A DNA stretch of 64,000 nt from Sporobolomyces roseus (taxonomy: Eukaryota > Basidiomycota > Microbotryomycetes > Sporidiobolales > Sporidiobolaceae): positions 558,001-622,000 of the forward strand of contig JADILM010000008.1 in NCBI GenBank assembly GCA_016617785.1, read 5' to 3'. The notes under the pieces are model-generated. The model was not told where the DNA came from, did not search any database, and worked only from the letters and a program-made list of their open reading frames with translations. Each line of letters begins with the position of its first letter. The stretch's first letter is position 1. Shown here one piece after another: positions 40,021-51,368 of the stretch. Made by a program: the position numbers and the translations under genes.

Positions 40021-43014
40021 ATGGTGCTGAACAAGTGGCTACCGAGCTTATGGCTACTTAACTTCGTCGTTCTCTCTGCTTCTTCTTCCTTCGCTCTACC
40101 TCACGACCAACAAGGAGACGCAATGTTCTCCAAACAACTCCTCCTCGCTTTGCTCCCCTTCGCGGCCGCCCGCCCCACTTCTCACTCGGAAAACCTCCAG
40201 TCCCGAGCAGTCTCTCTCGACCAGTACATCACCAGTCAGAACCAGATCTCGTTCGCCAATGCCTTTAAGAATTTTGGAACGTAAGCATACCCCTCTCTTC
40301 GCATCTTGGTTAAAGTCCTGCTCCCGAAACTGCTGAAACCGACGAGCTGACATCGTCTGTGAATCATATATAGTGCTGCCGGTCAAGGTACCAAGGCCGG
40401 AGTCATCGTAGCGTCTCCATCGAAAGTGTGAGTTGAGCTTTCTGTCTCGTTAACGTTTCTCTCTTCCGTTCGCTGACTTTATATCACCCCTCGTAGTGAC
40501 CCTGACTATGGTAAACTTCTCTCATCTACTTTCGCTTCCTACCCTTCCGCTGTCCTTGCTCGACAAGCTCCGACCGACGATTCACAAATCTCCTTTTTGA
40601 TCGATTTACTGACCTTCTCACTCTTCATAGTCTTCACCTGGACCCGAGACTCTGCTCTTACCACTCACGGTCTCCTCGAGGTCTCCGATCCTGGATCTCA
40701 GCAAGACCAAACTCTTGCTTTCCTCCCCGACTACGTGAATGCGCAAGACATTCTCCAACATCTCTCCAACCCTTCCGGATCTTGTACGTTCTCCTTACAA
40801 CCCTTTTCTCGATGCTTTGGATAGTGCTGACATCCCTCGGGGAGAAAATGTCACCAGTCTCGGATCTCTCCGGTCTCGCTGAACCCAAGTTTAATGTTGA
40901 TCTAACCGCTTTCACTGGTCCCTGGGGTCGGTAAGTCATGCTCTCTTCGCTCCCTTCCCTATCTTGTCTCCACCTCGCCTTTCATTTCTATAGCCGAGTC
41001 GATTTCTAATGCTCCTCTCTCGCCGTAGACCTCAACGTGACGGGCCAGCACTTCGAGCTAGGGCTCTCATGAAGGTGAGCTACTCTGGGATCGCTGCGTT
41101 TCCTTCAGTAACAGAGCTAACGATTTCAGAGGTGAAAACAGTACGTCGAGCTTTACCCTTCCAAGATCTCGTCTACCCTCAAGACCAAGATCGATTCTCT
41201 CATTCTCAACGATCTCGACTACACCGTCCGCTACTGGAACACCTCCGGTTTCGATCGTAAGCAATCTCGTTCCCTCCCGCTTCTCATCTCTGAGTTTGAC
41301 CTGACTCAAGCTCGATTCGCTTCTCAGTCTGGGAAGAAGTTAACGGCTCATCGTTCTTCACTACTCTCTCCCACTTCCACGCCCTCGCAATCGGATCCGC
41401 ATACTTCCAATCGTCGAACCCTACTCGCTCCGCACAATACTTGAGTGAATCGCAACGAGTCCGCTGCTTCGCCGACTCGTACTGGCAAGCTGGAGCTAGC
41501 AAGACTTCTTACACCTCGAACTTCCAGCTCGTAGGAGGCAGCAATGGAAGGTCAGGTCTTGACGCTAACTCGTGAGTTTCATCCCTTTCTTTTTTCGTCC
41601 CTTTCCTTTCCGTCCCTATCCTCTCGCATCCTCTCCTCTCGCACCCTTTAATCGTCGTCCCTCTACTCTCCCTTCTTTGGTCGTTACATCGTCGCAGACG
41701 CTGATGATGAGTCATCGGATTTCGCAGAATCATTGCCGCTCAACTCTACCCTGCCTCTCCTTCGGTTCAATACACCAGCAACCCTTGCGATAGTCGCTTC
41801 TTCTCTCCGTGCTCTGAAAAGATGCTCAGCTCGCTTCTTGCCGTCGTCGAATCATTCCGAGGAGTTTACGCTATCAACCGAGCTCGCGAATCTGCCGGTG
41901 CGAAAGCGATCGCAATCGGTCGTTACAAGGAGGATGTGTGAGTCTCCTGTTCCTACGTACTCTGCCTGAAGCTGAGCTGACTATTATATTCGTCGCAGCT
42001 ACTACAACGGAAACCCCTGGCATTTGACCACTCTCGCTCCCGCTGAGCAAGTCTACCGTGCCGTCTCGATCTGGAACCAATACGGACAAGTCAACATCAC
42101 CTCGACCTCGCTTGGATTCTTCCAAAACCTCGTTCCTTCCGCTGCTGTCGGTACCTACAAGAAAGGAGACGGAAAATTCGAAACTGTCATTGCTGCCGCT
42201 TCGAAATACGCTGATGATTTGTACGTCGTCCGAGGACTCTCCACTACCTCGTGAATACTGCTGATATCCTCTGACGAGTTTGATAGCGTCGCCATCGTTC
42301 AACAATACACTCCCTCGACCGGTTCTCTCTGGGAGCAATTTTCTCGAAACGATGGATCCTCTCTCTCTGCTCGCGACCTCACCTGGTCTTACATCGCCTT
42401 CTTGACCACGACTCACTACCGAGGTCTTCAAAATACCGCAACTATCTCCGCTTCTTCGAAACCCATCTTTGGTGCCGCTGGAAACGCTACTTGCCCTTCC
42501 GGACCTAGTGGAGGAGGAGCTCCTGCTGGAACCGTCCCCGTTACTTTCAAGGTCACCAAACAAACCGCTTACGGCGAGGTGAGCTTTATTCTTCTTCTCT
42601 CGAAGCGAACTTTCTTCGTTGTCTCGAAACGAACTTGAGCTTTCGCTGACACCCCGTCTCTTTTCCGTTGCTCAACAGAACGTCTACCTTATTGGAAACG
42701 TCGCTGCTCTCGGTGGTTGGGATATCACGAAAGTGATCGCCCTCAACGCTGGCGCATACACCTCTTCCAACCCGTTCTGGCAAACCTCTCAACCCGTCTA
42801 CATTCCCCAAAACACCGCTGTTCAATACAAGGTAAGCCTTTCCCTCACTCCTCACTGTCTTGAAAACTCAGAAGCTGATTCGGAGTTTTGAGCGAATCTA
42901 TAGTACGTGCTCAAGGGAACTGACGGAAAGTACACTTATGAAGGAGGATCGAACCGAGCTTTCAACACTCCTGCTTCTGGAAACGTCGCTCGTTCAGATA
43001 GTTGGCAAAACTAG
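40021..43014 (+). CDS. Glucoamylase, GH15 with C-terminal CBM20 starch-binding domain
   Basis: This secreted enzyme releases glucose from starch chain ends. GH15 blocks in order: VDPDYVFTWTRDSAL, EPKFNVDLTAFTGPWGRPQR, then DGPALRARALM, LWEEVNGSSFFTTLSHFHAL, FNGNPWHLTT-type sequence (YYNGNPWHLTTLAPAEQVY) and SLWEQFSRNDGSSLSARDLT then WSY. Both catalytic glutamates are present: the acid in WEEVNGSS and the base in LWEQF (positions equivalent to E179 and E400 of the Aspergillus enzyme). A short Gly/Pro linker leads to CBM20: VTFKVTKQTAYGENVYLIGN, VAALGGWDITKVIAL and QYKYVLKGTDGKYTYEGGSN. The DPDY segment comes from a 14-nt exon (40497-40510). Two in-frame Met codons (40021 and 40123) each begin a plausible signal peptide. 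The stop is at 43012-43014. Confidence 0.93.
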
Positions 43015-43344
43015 AGCGCGATCAACGGTCGCCTGGAAGGAGAGAAGAAGGTGGAAGACGAAGAAGGAAACAAACGAAGAGGAAAGAAAGAAAGGATTCA
43101 AAATTTTCAAAGCAGTACCCCCGGTTTCAGTCTCAGGTCTTTGGTAGTATCAATCTAGTGGGTATCCAAATCGCCGCAATATCATCTTGACTTAGCAATA
43201 TCTTCGGTGTCGAGTTGAGGGTGACTTTTAGAATGCGTTTTGACGAGCGAATCTTTGCCTCTCCGTTCGCACCACCCTCCGTTCGCTCTCAGCTCACACA
43301 TGAAAGGAGAACCCTTAATCTATCGTTTCGAGGATTACTCCAAT
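43015..43344. other. Convergent 3' spacer glucoamylase / uL24m
   Basis: This 330-bp region lies between two convergent stops. The first 100 bp are purine-rich (GAAGAAGG repeats, 43035-43100). Nothing coding was recognised. Confidence 0.35.
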
Positions 43345-44392
43345 CTACAGTAAACCCTGATCCTCGAACGCTCCTTTCTTCCCCATCGCCCTCGCCAATT
43401 TCTCCTCCTTCATCACTTTCTTCCCATACTTCTTCTCCTCCTCTTTCCTCTGATTGAACCTCTCCGTCTTCTTTGCCCTACTGAACCAGTTCCCACCGAG
43501 ATCTAGTTGTCCAACTTGGATTTCGGGAGGTGCACCAACGGGGAGAGTGATCGGTTTCAAGGGGGATTGAGGAAGTTTGCGGGGGTTGGGAGTGAGGCTC
43601 AAGGCGTCGAGTGAGGGAACGAATGTCGTTCGGAGTGCGGTGGCAGCTGTGTTGTCTCGAGGACCTGTGAGCGATTGAGAGGATGGAATCAGCGAGCTTT
43701 TCTCCGATGGTTCGACCAAAACTACCGACTCACCAGCAGTACTAGCTGGGACTTCTTCCTTAGGCCAAGGTAACTCCCTCCATCCTTTATCCGCATCACC
43801 CTCAGTCCCTCCCAATTGAGGTACCAAAGCATAACGTTTCCAAGCGAACCTCCTCAACCTCCTATCCCACGTAACGGGACCCTTCCTCACTCTCGTCGCA
43901 GTGTACTCTTCAGGTCCATCTCTGATCTGGAGGCGAAGGTTCGAAAGGTGGAAGGGTTTAGGAGTTAGGTAGGTCGCTTGAGCGTCCCCTCCTGAATAAC
44001 CTGGTTCGAGAGATTGTCCAGGGTATTCATTAAATTGTCGTTTCTTGACCTACACTCGCAGGCTCCTGCTATCAGCTACATTCCTTCGTGATAGACGAGA
44101 GTGGAAGAGAGCGTACCGAGAAGTGACCCTCTTTCAAATAAACCCTATTAGTTTCCCTATCGACCCTATCGACCGTCCCAGTCCTTCCCTTGAGTTCACT
44201 ATCGCCTCTAACTAGTTTGACTCGGTCTCCAGGAGCGACATGCCAGAATGGGATTCGATCTTTGACTTGAACGAAATCTTGTGCAGGACGGAAATGGGAC
44301 GGGATGGGCATGGCGAATTTACCTCCTTTCGTTGGTGGTGGTTTCAAATGGGTTAAGGTACGCTGTAAGGAGCGGGCGAGGTCGCGAGGCAT
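43345..44392 (-). CDS. MRPL40: Mitochondrial large-subunit ribosomal protein uL24m (KOW domain, MRPL40)
   Basis: Exon 1 (about 44117-44392) encodes MPRDLARSLQRTLTHLKPPP, a basic mitochondrial-type start, then the KOW motif HVAPGDRVKLVRGDSELKGR followed by TGTVDRVDRETNRVYLKEGH. Exon 2 begins VKKRQFNEYPGQSLEPGYSG and includes FHLSNLRLQIRDG and VRKGPVTWDRRLRRFAWKRY. A short intron after PASTAG joins PRDNTAATALRTTFVPS. The C-terminus is a charged helix (ERFNQRKEEEKKYGKKVMKE). The KOW plus long C-terminal extension matches fungal mitochondrial L24 rather than the cytosolic L26 family. The gene is head-to-head with TRM11. Confidence 0.85.
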
Positions 44393-44600
44393 CTTGATTT
44401 CAGACGAGGTTGATGAAATTAAGTTGGGAAAGGGTTGGGTCTGCTTCGGGAGGGTGATAGGCGGGTCTGACTAGCTAGTAGTAGCCTTGTAGTACCTTCT
44501 AGTGTTAGTCGAAGGTGGTGGTTATGGTGCAAGAAATCGACTCGAATCTTTTTCGCTTCCTCCAACTTGGCTCGCTCTTCTCAACTCACTCAGATCAGGA
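44393..44600. promoter_or_regulatory. Compact divergent promoter uL24m / TRM11
   Basis: A 208-bp head-to-head spacer with no TATA. An in-frame upstream ATG at 44502 would add 33 residues to TRM11, but they do not resemble the family start. Confidence 0.35.
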
Positions 44601-46682
44601 ATGGAAGCAGCCGGATCAAAGCTGTACCTACTAATCTGCAGTACAGGACCTCTGCAAGCTTTTCGTGTTGCAGAATTGAACAGTATAGCGAGTTTGTTCA
44701 ACATTGAATATTCATTCCCTTATGGCGAACCTGACGAGTCTGTACGTTCTCCCTATACTCTCAGTAGCTCTTATCATAAGCTGAAGTAAGAAGGTGGTCG
44801 TACAGCGACCTTATATGGTGATTCGACTGGCCGGAGAAAGGGAAGCGAAACTTCTCGCAACTCGATTAGTATCAGTAAAGCATATTTGGGAGCTATGGGC
44901 GCAAGGTACGACTTATGAGGAAGCACACGAGCAAGCGAAATTAGAATCAGCGAGAGCGTTATGGGTAAGCAAACCTTTCTCTACTTAGCAAAACCCTTTT
45001 CGAGCCCTCGCTGACTACCCCTCTCTCTATTATATAGTCCCCTTACGCTCAAGATAGAGATTGTACTTGGAAGTTCATCGTAGCCGGTCACAACCGCACG
45101 ATTCCTCTCTCAATCCAAATCAAAACGATCAATTCCTTTTCCTACATGGCATTCCCCGGCGACATCGACCTGAAACGACCCAAACTCGAAGTGGGGGTGT
45201 TCGAAGAGTACGAGTTTGATCAGACTCGAGGAGGACGAATGGTTGCGATGAGGGAGAAAATGGGGTTGGCCGATGTGAAAGGGAAGAAAAAGGAACGGGA
45301 TGAGGAGGCTTGGGATGAGGAGAATAGTAAATTGAGAGGGGTATGGGTCGGGAGAAAGGTGAGCGATGTCTCGATTTGCTAGTCTCGAGATTTCACCCTG
45401 ACTAACGACGATTCTCTCTGTTCACAGATTAGCGATTGTCAAAGATCCTTGATTGATTATTTCGATCTCAAGAAACGGAAGTACATTGGAACGACTTCGA
45501 TGGAAGCTGAAGCTTCGTTACTCATGGCGAATCAAGCTCAAGCGGCACCTGGGAAATGGATCTACGATCCTTTTGGTGCGTGAGATTTCGGACGAGGCGT
45601 TCGTTCATACCGATCTCGCTCATCAGGAGCAGTTTCTTCGCACAGCTGGTACTGGATCAATGCTATTGACAGCAGCTGGATTCGGAGCGATGACTTTCGG
45701 AAGTGATATCGACGGGAGACAAATGAGAGGGAAGAGTGAGTTCTGTCTCCGCTCTCCCTCTTTTTCGCTTACTCTGATTCTCATACTCTCAATCTGCAGA
45801 AACGAACATCAAGGACTCTGCTGCTCAATATGGAGTGACAGATCGAATAGTGGATTGCGCTTCTTTCGATATGAACGTACGTTGAATCTGGCTATCTCAG
45901 CTGATTACGCCTATCGCTGAGATTGACATTCTTCACACAGCAACATCCGTTCCGAACGGGCGAACTTTTCGATGCGATTGTGACAGATCGTAAGATTTCA
46001 TTTCCGATCATTCTCCGCCGATTGCAACGACATTGACTAACTTTTCTCTCATCGTTCATCAGCTCCATATGGAGTTCGAGCGGGAGCGAAGCGACTAGGA
46101 AGGGAAGAGGGAGCGAAGCAAGTGCTTCCTACAGTAGTGCCAGGTCGAGAGAAAGAAGGATTTCATCACCAGTGCGTTCCTCTCCTCTCCCTACCTAGGA
46201 CGATCACAACTCACTCTCCTTCGTCTAGATTCGACGATTACGTCCCACCATCTGTCGGTTGGCCAATGGAAGAAGTCATCGTCGGATTAATCACCTATTC
46301 TCTCTACCTCCTCAAACCGGGAGGACGACTAGTTTTCTTCCTCCCTACGAACGAATCCGAATACTCCGACATCGACGTTCCTGAAGTCCCAGGTCTCAAA
46401 CTGATCAGCAACACCTCTCAATCATTCGGGAAGTGGGCGAGGAGATTGATCACGATGGAGAAATTACCGAAAGGATCAGAGGTAGTCGTCGAGGGATTGG
46501 ATAGGGGGATTGAGAGGGACGGTATGACTAGTCAGTGGACGGAAGGAGAGAAGAGGAGGAGAGAGGAGAAGAAACCGGGTCATGCGGATTTCAGGGAGAG
46601 GTATTATGAGGGTTTCGGATCGACTAAGCGACAGGTGCAGGAGGAAATGGCGGCGATGAATATACGAGATGCGAAGGAGTAG
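44601..46682 (+). CDS. TRM11: tRNA (guanine(10)-N2)-methyltransferase catalytic subunit TRM11
   Basis: This enzyme, with partner Trm112, makes N2-methylguanosine at position 10 of cytosolic tRNAs. The start at 44601 gives MEAAGSKLYLLICSTGPLQA; the N-terminal THUMP-like region includes RPYMVIRLAGEREAKLLATR and LVSVKHIWELWAQG. The Rossmann methyltransferase follows: WIYDPFVGTGSMLLTAAGFG (SAM-binding motif I after splicing), TFGSDIDGRQMRGK, then FDAIVTDPPYGVRAGAKRLG with the D-P-P-Y catalytic motif. Conserved SVGWPMEEVIVGLITYSLYL, LLKPGGRLVFFLPT and a lysine/arginine-rich C-terminus complete it. Introns near 44742-44805, 44967-45039, 45359-45427, 45576-45638 and further ones to 46230. Confidence 0.93.
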
Positions 46683-46854
46683 ATGGAATAGCATGAATAG
46701 ACCTCATGGACTCTGAGGGAGCAATCCGAATGATGAGAGAGAACAGGTCGTTGTAGGGACAGCGACTCTCGAGAAGGTTACACACCTCGCAGTCTGTATG
46801 CGCGTCGAGTGAGAGATTAATGGAAATGCACGAATGACTATGAAAAGCCTACAA

Positions 46855-48101
46855 CTAAACTCGAAACTTCTCCACTTCAATCCTACGAGCCTCGTACCGG
46901 CGGTCTCCTTCTTCCTGTTCCTGTCCCTTCCGCTTCTCAGCTTCCTCTTTCTCCCTCATCCTTCTGAAGAAGTCCCGAGAGAAGACTGAATCCCTTGTCC
47001 AATCGTGCCGTTGCTCTTCATAAACTAGATCCACTCCACGCGCCTCACAGACTCGTGCCAGCTGAAGCGCAACATCTTGAGCCCCAGTCATGTTCTCCAA
47101 TACGCCCGGAGCGAAAGGTGGGACGTAGAGCAGATCCGGTAGAGGAGCGGCCATGTCGCGAATGAGGGTGCGAATATAGTCGATGTGCTTGATTTGTGCG
47201 TGACGAGGTGTCAGAGATCCAGGGATAAAGATACGTATGTTACGAACGTGAGGGAGGTAGTCGTATATATTGGTATCGAAGAGGGCGTTGTTCATGATCT
47301 TGGACCAAGATTCCTCAGATAGATCGTGAAATCCGATATGGCGGACCGCTCCCTGGTCGAGGCTGATCACGTTGACCTGTGGCGTGAGACCATTGAGCAT
47401 GGAGAGGTAGCCTTTCCTCTCGAAGGTTTGTTCGCCGAGGCCGAGAGAGCGGAGCGATGGGAGAGTCGTCGAGTTGAGTATCGCATCAACGGCTCGGTCG
47501 GACTTTACAGCCCGTAGCTGCAGTTCTCGAAGACGAGTGAGTTCATATTGAACGGATGATGTAATCTCGACATCCGTGAGGCGGAGTGTAGTCAAGTCTG
47601 CCAGATCGCAAAGGGTCGTCAATCGATGAGCAGGAGCGCAAAAAGAGAAAGCAGCAGCTTACTGACGAGACTGGCCATCAACGACATATCGATCGTGAAG
47701 TTGGTCTTGGTGATCACCAGTAGCGCCAGGGATTGGCGATATGGAGAGGGCAGGAACGCTTCCACTTTGACCGGAGGAGGCTCAATCGTGGCGTCCAAGA
47801 ATCTTCGCAAGCTGATTAGCTTCCTCTCCTCCGGCTTTGTCCATAGTCCACCGCCTGTCTTGCTTTCTAGTTGCGCAACGGTGAACAGTCGAGGTTGAGC
47901 GATTTGGCCAAAGAGACGAGAGACGAGGCAGAGGGAACGGAGAGTCGTTTGACGGTCGCGGTAGCTTGTCGAATGGTAGCGAAGTGGGACCGTAGATTCC
48001 ATGATATGTTGTACGAGTTCGGTTGGAAGGCGAGAGAAGGGTCTGAAGTGAGGACAGGAGGAGGGAGAAGAATCGGGAGGGAGGGAGGAGGGAGAAGTCA
48101 T
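46855..48101 (-). CDS. F-box protein, family A copy 1
   Basis: Two exons (47663-48101, 439 nt; 46855-47597) encode 393 residues. The N-terminus MTSPSSLPPDSSPS leads to an F-box: FSRLPTELVQHIMESTVPLR, then RQTTLRSLCLVSRLFGQIAQ. The body has LRR-like spacing (LTTLRLTDVEITSSVQYELT, RLRELQLRAV, LPSLRSLGLGEQ). The C-terminus has a family signature, LVYEEQRHDWTRDSVFSRDF then FRRMREK, before a Lys/Glu-rich tail. F-box proteins are usually SCF ubiquitin-ligase substrate receptors; the substrate is unknown. It is divergent from a family B gene 343 bp away. Copies 2 and 3 are at 50202-51368 and 53864-55066 with the intron at the same place. Confidence 0.8.
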
Positions 48102-48443
48102 CTTGCTGGATCTGTGGGATGTAGACTCGAGTTGTCAACATCTTACTATGCTATCCTGCTACATTCCATCACTGTCCACGTTGAGTGAGGCGAGTTGTAG
48201 CCCTTCCGAAATGAAAGAGTGGGAGAGAATGGGAAACAACGAGGACGCACTCTAGAGGGTTCTATGTGCGCCTGATTGATATCTTGATTCTATACGAGTG
48301 TAATTGCTTGAGTTTGGCGATTCGAGTGAGGTGTAAGAGTCAGAGTCGAGTTCACTTTCCTCTCTCTTCTTACGTTTCACTTCTCTCAACTCGAACGACT
48401 CAGATCCAGCTCGAACACACACAAGAGTGCCATAGACTCTACC
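48102..48443. promoter_or_regulatory. Bidirectional promoter of F-box pair 1
   Basis: This is the 342-bp head-to-head spacer of pair 1. The first 18 bp plus 40 bp of coding sequence (48062-48119) appear identical to the same place in pair 2. An element TTCCGAAATGAAAGAGTGGG (48204-48223) recurs in all three spacers with few changes. The element GGCGATTCGAGTGAGGTGTA (48318-48337) recurs in pair 3. Confidence 0.55.
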
Positions 48444-49822
48444 ATGAGTGATCAGAAGGTGAGTCTCGCTCCTCCTTTCCTTTCTCCGGAGTCTGCTCAC
48501 GGTTCTCTTTTCTCCCTCCTCAGAATCGCCTTACTTCCCTCCCTGCTGAACTCATTCACGAGATATTCGATCACGTACACGAATCGACACAGACTCTCAC
48601 CGCCCCTCTGTCCAAGTTCCTTCTTCCGTTCCAACAACGCGCCCTCTTTCACACTCTTCTCGTCTCTTCCTATAAAACCCTCGCCAAACTCTGCTCAATC
48701 GCACAGTCGCGACCACATCTCTTGTTGTCGACCAAAATACTCAATATTGATATCGAACTCAAGAAGGATTCGATGACCGACGCTCGAGAAGCGAAAGATC
48801 GAAATTCTCCATCGGTCAACGCTGTCAAGGTCTTCTATCGTCGACTAGAGAACGTTACTACAGTCGAGATTTTTGGTTCCTCTCGACTCGCCCTCCTCAT
48901 CTACGATCTCGATGTCGCTACCTCTTCTTTCTCGAAAATGTCCTATCTCTTCCTCGGCTCGACTTTCAAATCCCTCGGCGACCCTTTCTGCCCCGCTCTC
49001 TATGTTCACCTACACCATTATACCGCACTCGACCGCCTTGAAGTGCTGATCATGAGGTCCAGTGAGAGTATTCAGCCCGCCCCTCTTCTCCCTCCTCCCC
49101 CTCACTTCCTAGGTGCCGTCATCGACTTCTCGCTTCAAGGACCTCTCAGCACCAGCACCGACTCCGTACAATGTCTTCTATCTGCATTCGGACCACTGTA
49201 CGCCCTATCACTCGTGGACACTGCCCCGACATCCCGTCTCCCCGAAATCCTTGCTGGACTCGACGCCCCCGAGCATCGTCGAATCCTTGCACTAGAACAG
49301 CAGAGCGAAGCAGACTCCTCTCCCTCATGCGACTTGTCCGACAGCTTCAAAGCTTTCTCGACCTTAGAAACTCTCATCCTCGGCGGTTCAAGTACCAGCA
49401 CAGCGTCTTCCTTTTACACTTCCCTCGACTACCTGCCCATCAAGAGTTTAGCCTTTGCGAACGGAGCCGAAGTATCTCTCCCCGAGTTGAAATGTGTGAT
49501 CAGTGGTCGAGCGAAACACAAGAACCTGTCGATGATTCACTTTGATCATTTTCGAGGGAAGATCGGGACGAGAATGGACGATGAAACGGGACCGTATTGG
49601 GACGAAGACGAGGTAGGATGGAATGTTCATCCTGACTGGCTCTTGCCTGACTGGACTGAGGGGTTTGACGAGGCGGGATTGATCGAATTCATTGAGCTTG
49701 CCGAGAAGGAAGGAATCGAGGTCGCTGGATCAGCGGTAGAAGCGATTGGAGTCGATGAAGAGTACAGGAAGGAATTGGCAAAGCTCGAAGCCTATAGGAA
49801 AGGTTCGGATGAGAACGAATAG
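48444..49822 (+). CDS. F-box protein, family B copy 1
   Basis: Exon 1 (48444-48458) encodes only MSDQK; a 65-bp intron follows; exon 2 (48524-49822) completes 437 residues. The F-box is LTSLPAELIHEIFDHVHEST then APLSKFLLPFQQRALFHTL. The middle has irregular leucine repeats (TVEIFGSSRLALLIYDLD, LDRLEVLIMR, LETLILGG). A C-terminal block shared by all B copies reads KIGTRMDDE, WNVHPDWLLPDWTEGFDEAG, then LIEFIELAEKEGIEVAGSAV. Family-specific function is unknown; an SCF adaptor role is inferred from the F-box alone. The splice choice is supported by the identical arrangement in copy 3. Confidence 0.82.
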
Positions 49823-50201
49823 GGGAGAACGTAGAGGAGAGAAGAAATCGCCTGAACTGTAGGAATCGTTTTAGTCAGAATGCAAATTGACTCGTCTCTC
49901 TAGATGTATGAGACGAGATTGAGAGGCTCTCGAGTGCGAGAAAAGCTTGAAACGCGACGAACTGATGCAAACTGACTATTCCTCACCGATCCGATTCACG
50001 CAATATCGAGAAAGAGTCTCGTCAAGGGACGGTCTCTACTTTGACGAGACGATCACATGCATAGCTGAGAGACTCGCTAGCGGAAGAGAGCAGAAACAGT
50101 AAAGGGATTACACTGGATTCCGCAATCTTTAAGCTCTCTACCTCAAACAAGCGTTCACTCTTCCTGTCCGAAGATTGACCCTGCATCCTCCCTAGTATGA
50201 G
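49823..50201. other. Convergent spacer between F-box pairs 1 and 2
   Basis: This 379-bp region lies between two convergent F-box genes. It is AT-richer than the genes. No coding sequence, RNA gene or mobile-element remnant was seen. Confidence 0.35.
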
Positions 50202-51368
50202 CTACTGACCATCTTTGTTCTTCTGTTCCTTCATCCTCCTCCAGAAATCGATCGAGATGCCCGAATCGACTGACCAATCACGCGGTTGCTCTTCAAATAC
50301 GAGTTCGATCTCGAGACTCTTGCATGTCTCCAACAGCTTATCGGTGACGGTGGGTATCTCGTCGGTGGCGAACTGATCTCGAGTATCGATGGGAGGGAGA
50401 TACAGGATCGAAGGGGTCGTTATGGATGTTTTCTTGCGTAGATCGCGGTTGAGAACCTCTGCCTCGTCGAACGAGAGGACAGTCGCGCGAGCGAGCACGG
50501 ACGACGGGAATACACGTAGGAAAGGAAAGTGTGGTAGGTCGCCATAGATAGCGATTCCTTTGTCGAACAAGGTTTTGGCGAGGATTTCGGGCAAGACTTT
50601 CTCAGAGATCTGGTCGATGAGCCCGTAATCGAGAGAGATCGCCTCGAGCTGCGCTACGAGACAGCCGAGGAGATTGCTGAGACCTTCGATAGGTTCCTCG
50701 CTCTGGTAGACGGCGAGGGCTCGGAGATGAGGCGCTGAGGTGGGAGTGAAGATTTCGTCGAGTGGTTTGTCGTGCTGGACGTAAAGCATCTGTAACTCTT
50801 GTAGTTTTGCAAGAACGAAGAATTGAGATGACTTGATTGAGCAGTCTGCAAGGCGGAGCGATGATAGATCTAGACAAGTCATGTCCGTCAGCTCGCAGCA
50901 AAGAGAACTATAGAAGAAGTTGAACATACTGGCGAGTTTGCTGATTAAAGCCAAATCGAGAACACCTTCACATTTGTTGACGACGAGGAGCTGTATATTG
51001 GCGAATGCAGCGAGCAGCGACCGAAGTTCAAGCGCCGGAAACCGGTCACCGCCAACACCTTCAACGACAAACTCTTTCGCAACAGGCTTCGAGTTGGCAG
51101 CTTTCTGCCATAGCTTGAGCGAGGTGGGGTGTGTGAGCTTTATGATGGTAAGTAGGAGTGGAGAAGCAAGTTGGCGAAAGAGGCGAGAGACGAGGCAGAA
51201 GGAGCGAAGGGTTCTTTGTCGTTCGCGATAGGTCGACGAGTGGAAGTGAAGTGGGATGCTCGCATCATTGATGTGCTGTGTGAGTTCGATCGGAAGGCGA
51301 GAGAAGGGTCTGAAGGGAGGGGAGACAGAGGGAGAAGAATCGGGAGGGAGGGAGGAGGGAGAAGTCAT
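50202..51368 (-). CDS. F-box protein, family A copy 2
   Basis: Exons 50930-51368 (439 nt, the same length as in copy 1) and 50202-50869 encode 368 residues. The start MTSPSSLPPDSSPS is identical to copy 1, then FSRLPIELTQHINDASIPLH and LRSFCLVSRLFRQLASPLLL form the F-box. A continuous open frame runs through the 60-bp intron, but removing it restores LISKLANLSSLRLADCSI, matching copy 1 (ASLVNLTTLRLTDVEI). The C-terminus is LVFEEQPRDWSVDSGISIDF then WRRMKEQKNKDGQ. The body is strongly diverged from copy 1. The gene is divergent from B copy 2. Confidence 0.78.
   Translation of the reverse strand: MTSPSSLPPDSSPSVSPPFRPFSRLPIELTQHINDASIPLHFHSSTYRERQRTLRSFCLVSRLFRQLASPLLLTIIKLTHPTSLKLWQKAANSKPVAKEFVVEGVGGDRFPALELRSLLAAFANIQLLVVNKCEGVLDLALISKLASMFNFFYSSLCCELTDMTCLDLSSLRLADCSIKSSQFFVLAKLQELQMLYVQHDKPLDEIFTPTSAPHLRALAVYQSEEPIEGLSNLLGCLVAQLEAISLDYGLIDQISEKVLPEILAKTLFDKGIAIYGDLPHFPFLRVFPSSVLARATVLSFDEAEVLNRDLRKKTSITTPSILYLPPIDTRDQFATDEIPTVTDKLLETCKSLEIELVFEEQPRDWSVDSGISIDFWRRMKEQKNKDGQ

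Noticed and set aside
42338..42400. Apparent loss of the catalytic base in the glucoamylase (Ser-Ser where Aspergillus has Glu-Gln before LSARDLTWS)
   Set aside because: Counting back from the conserved Ser and Trp shows that the catalytic base is the Glu in LWEQF, about eight residues earlier, and it is present.
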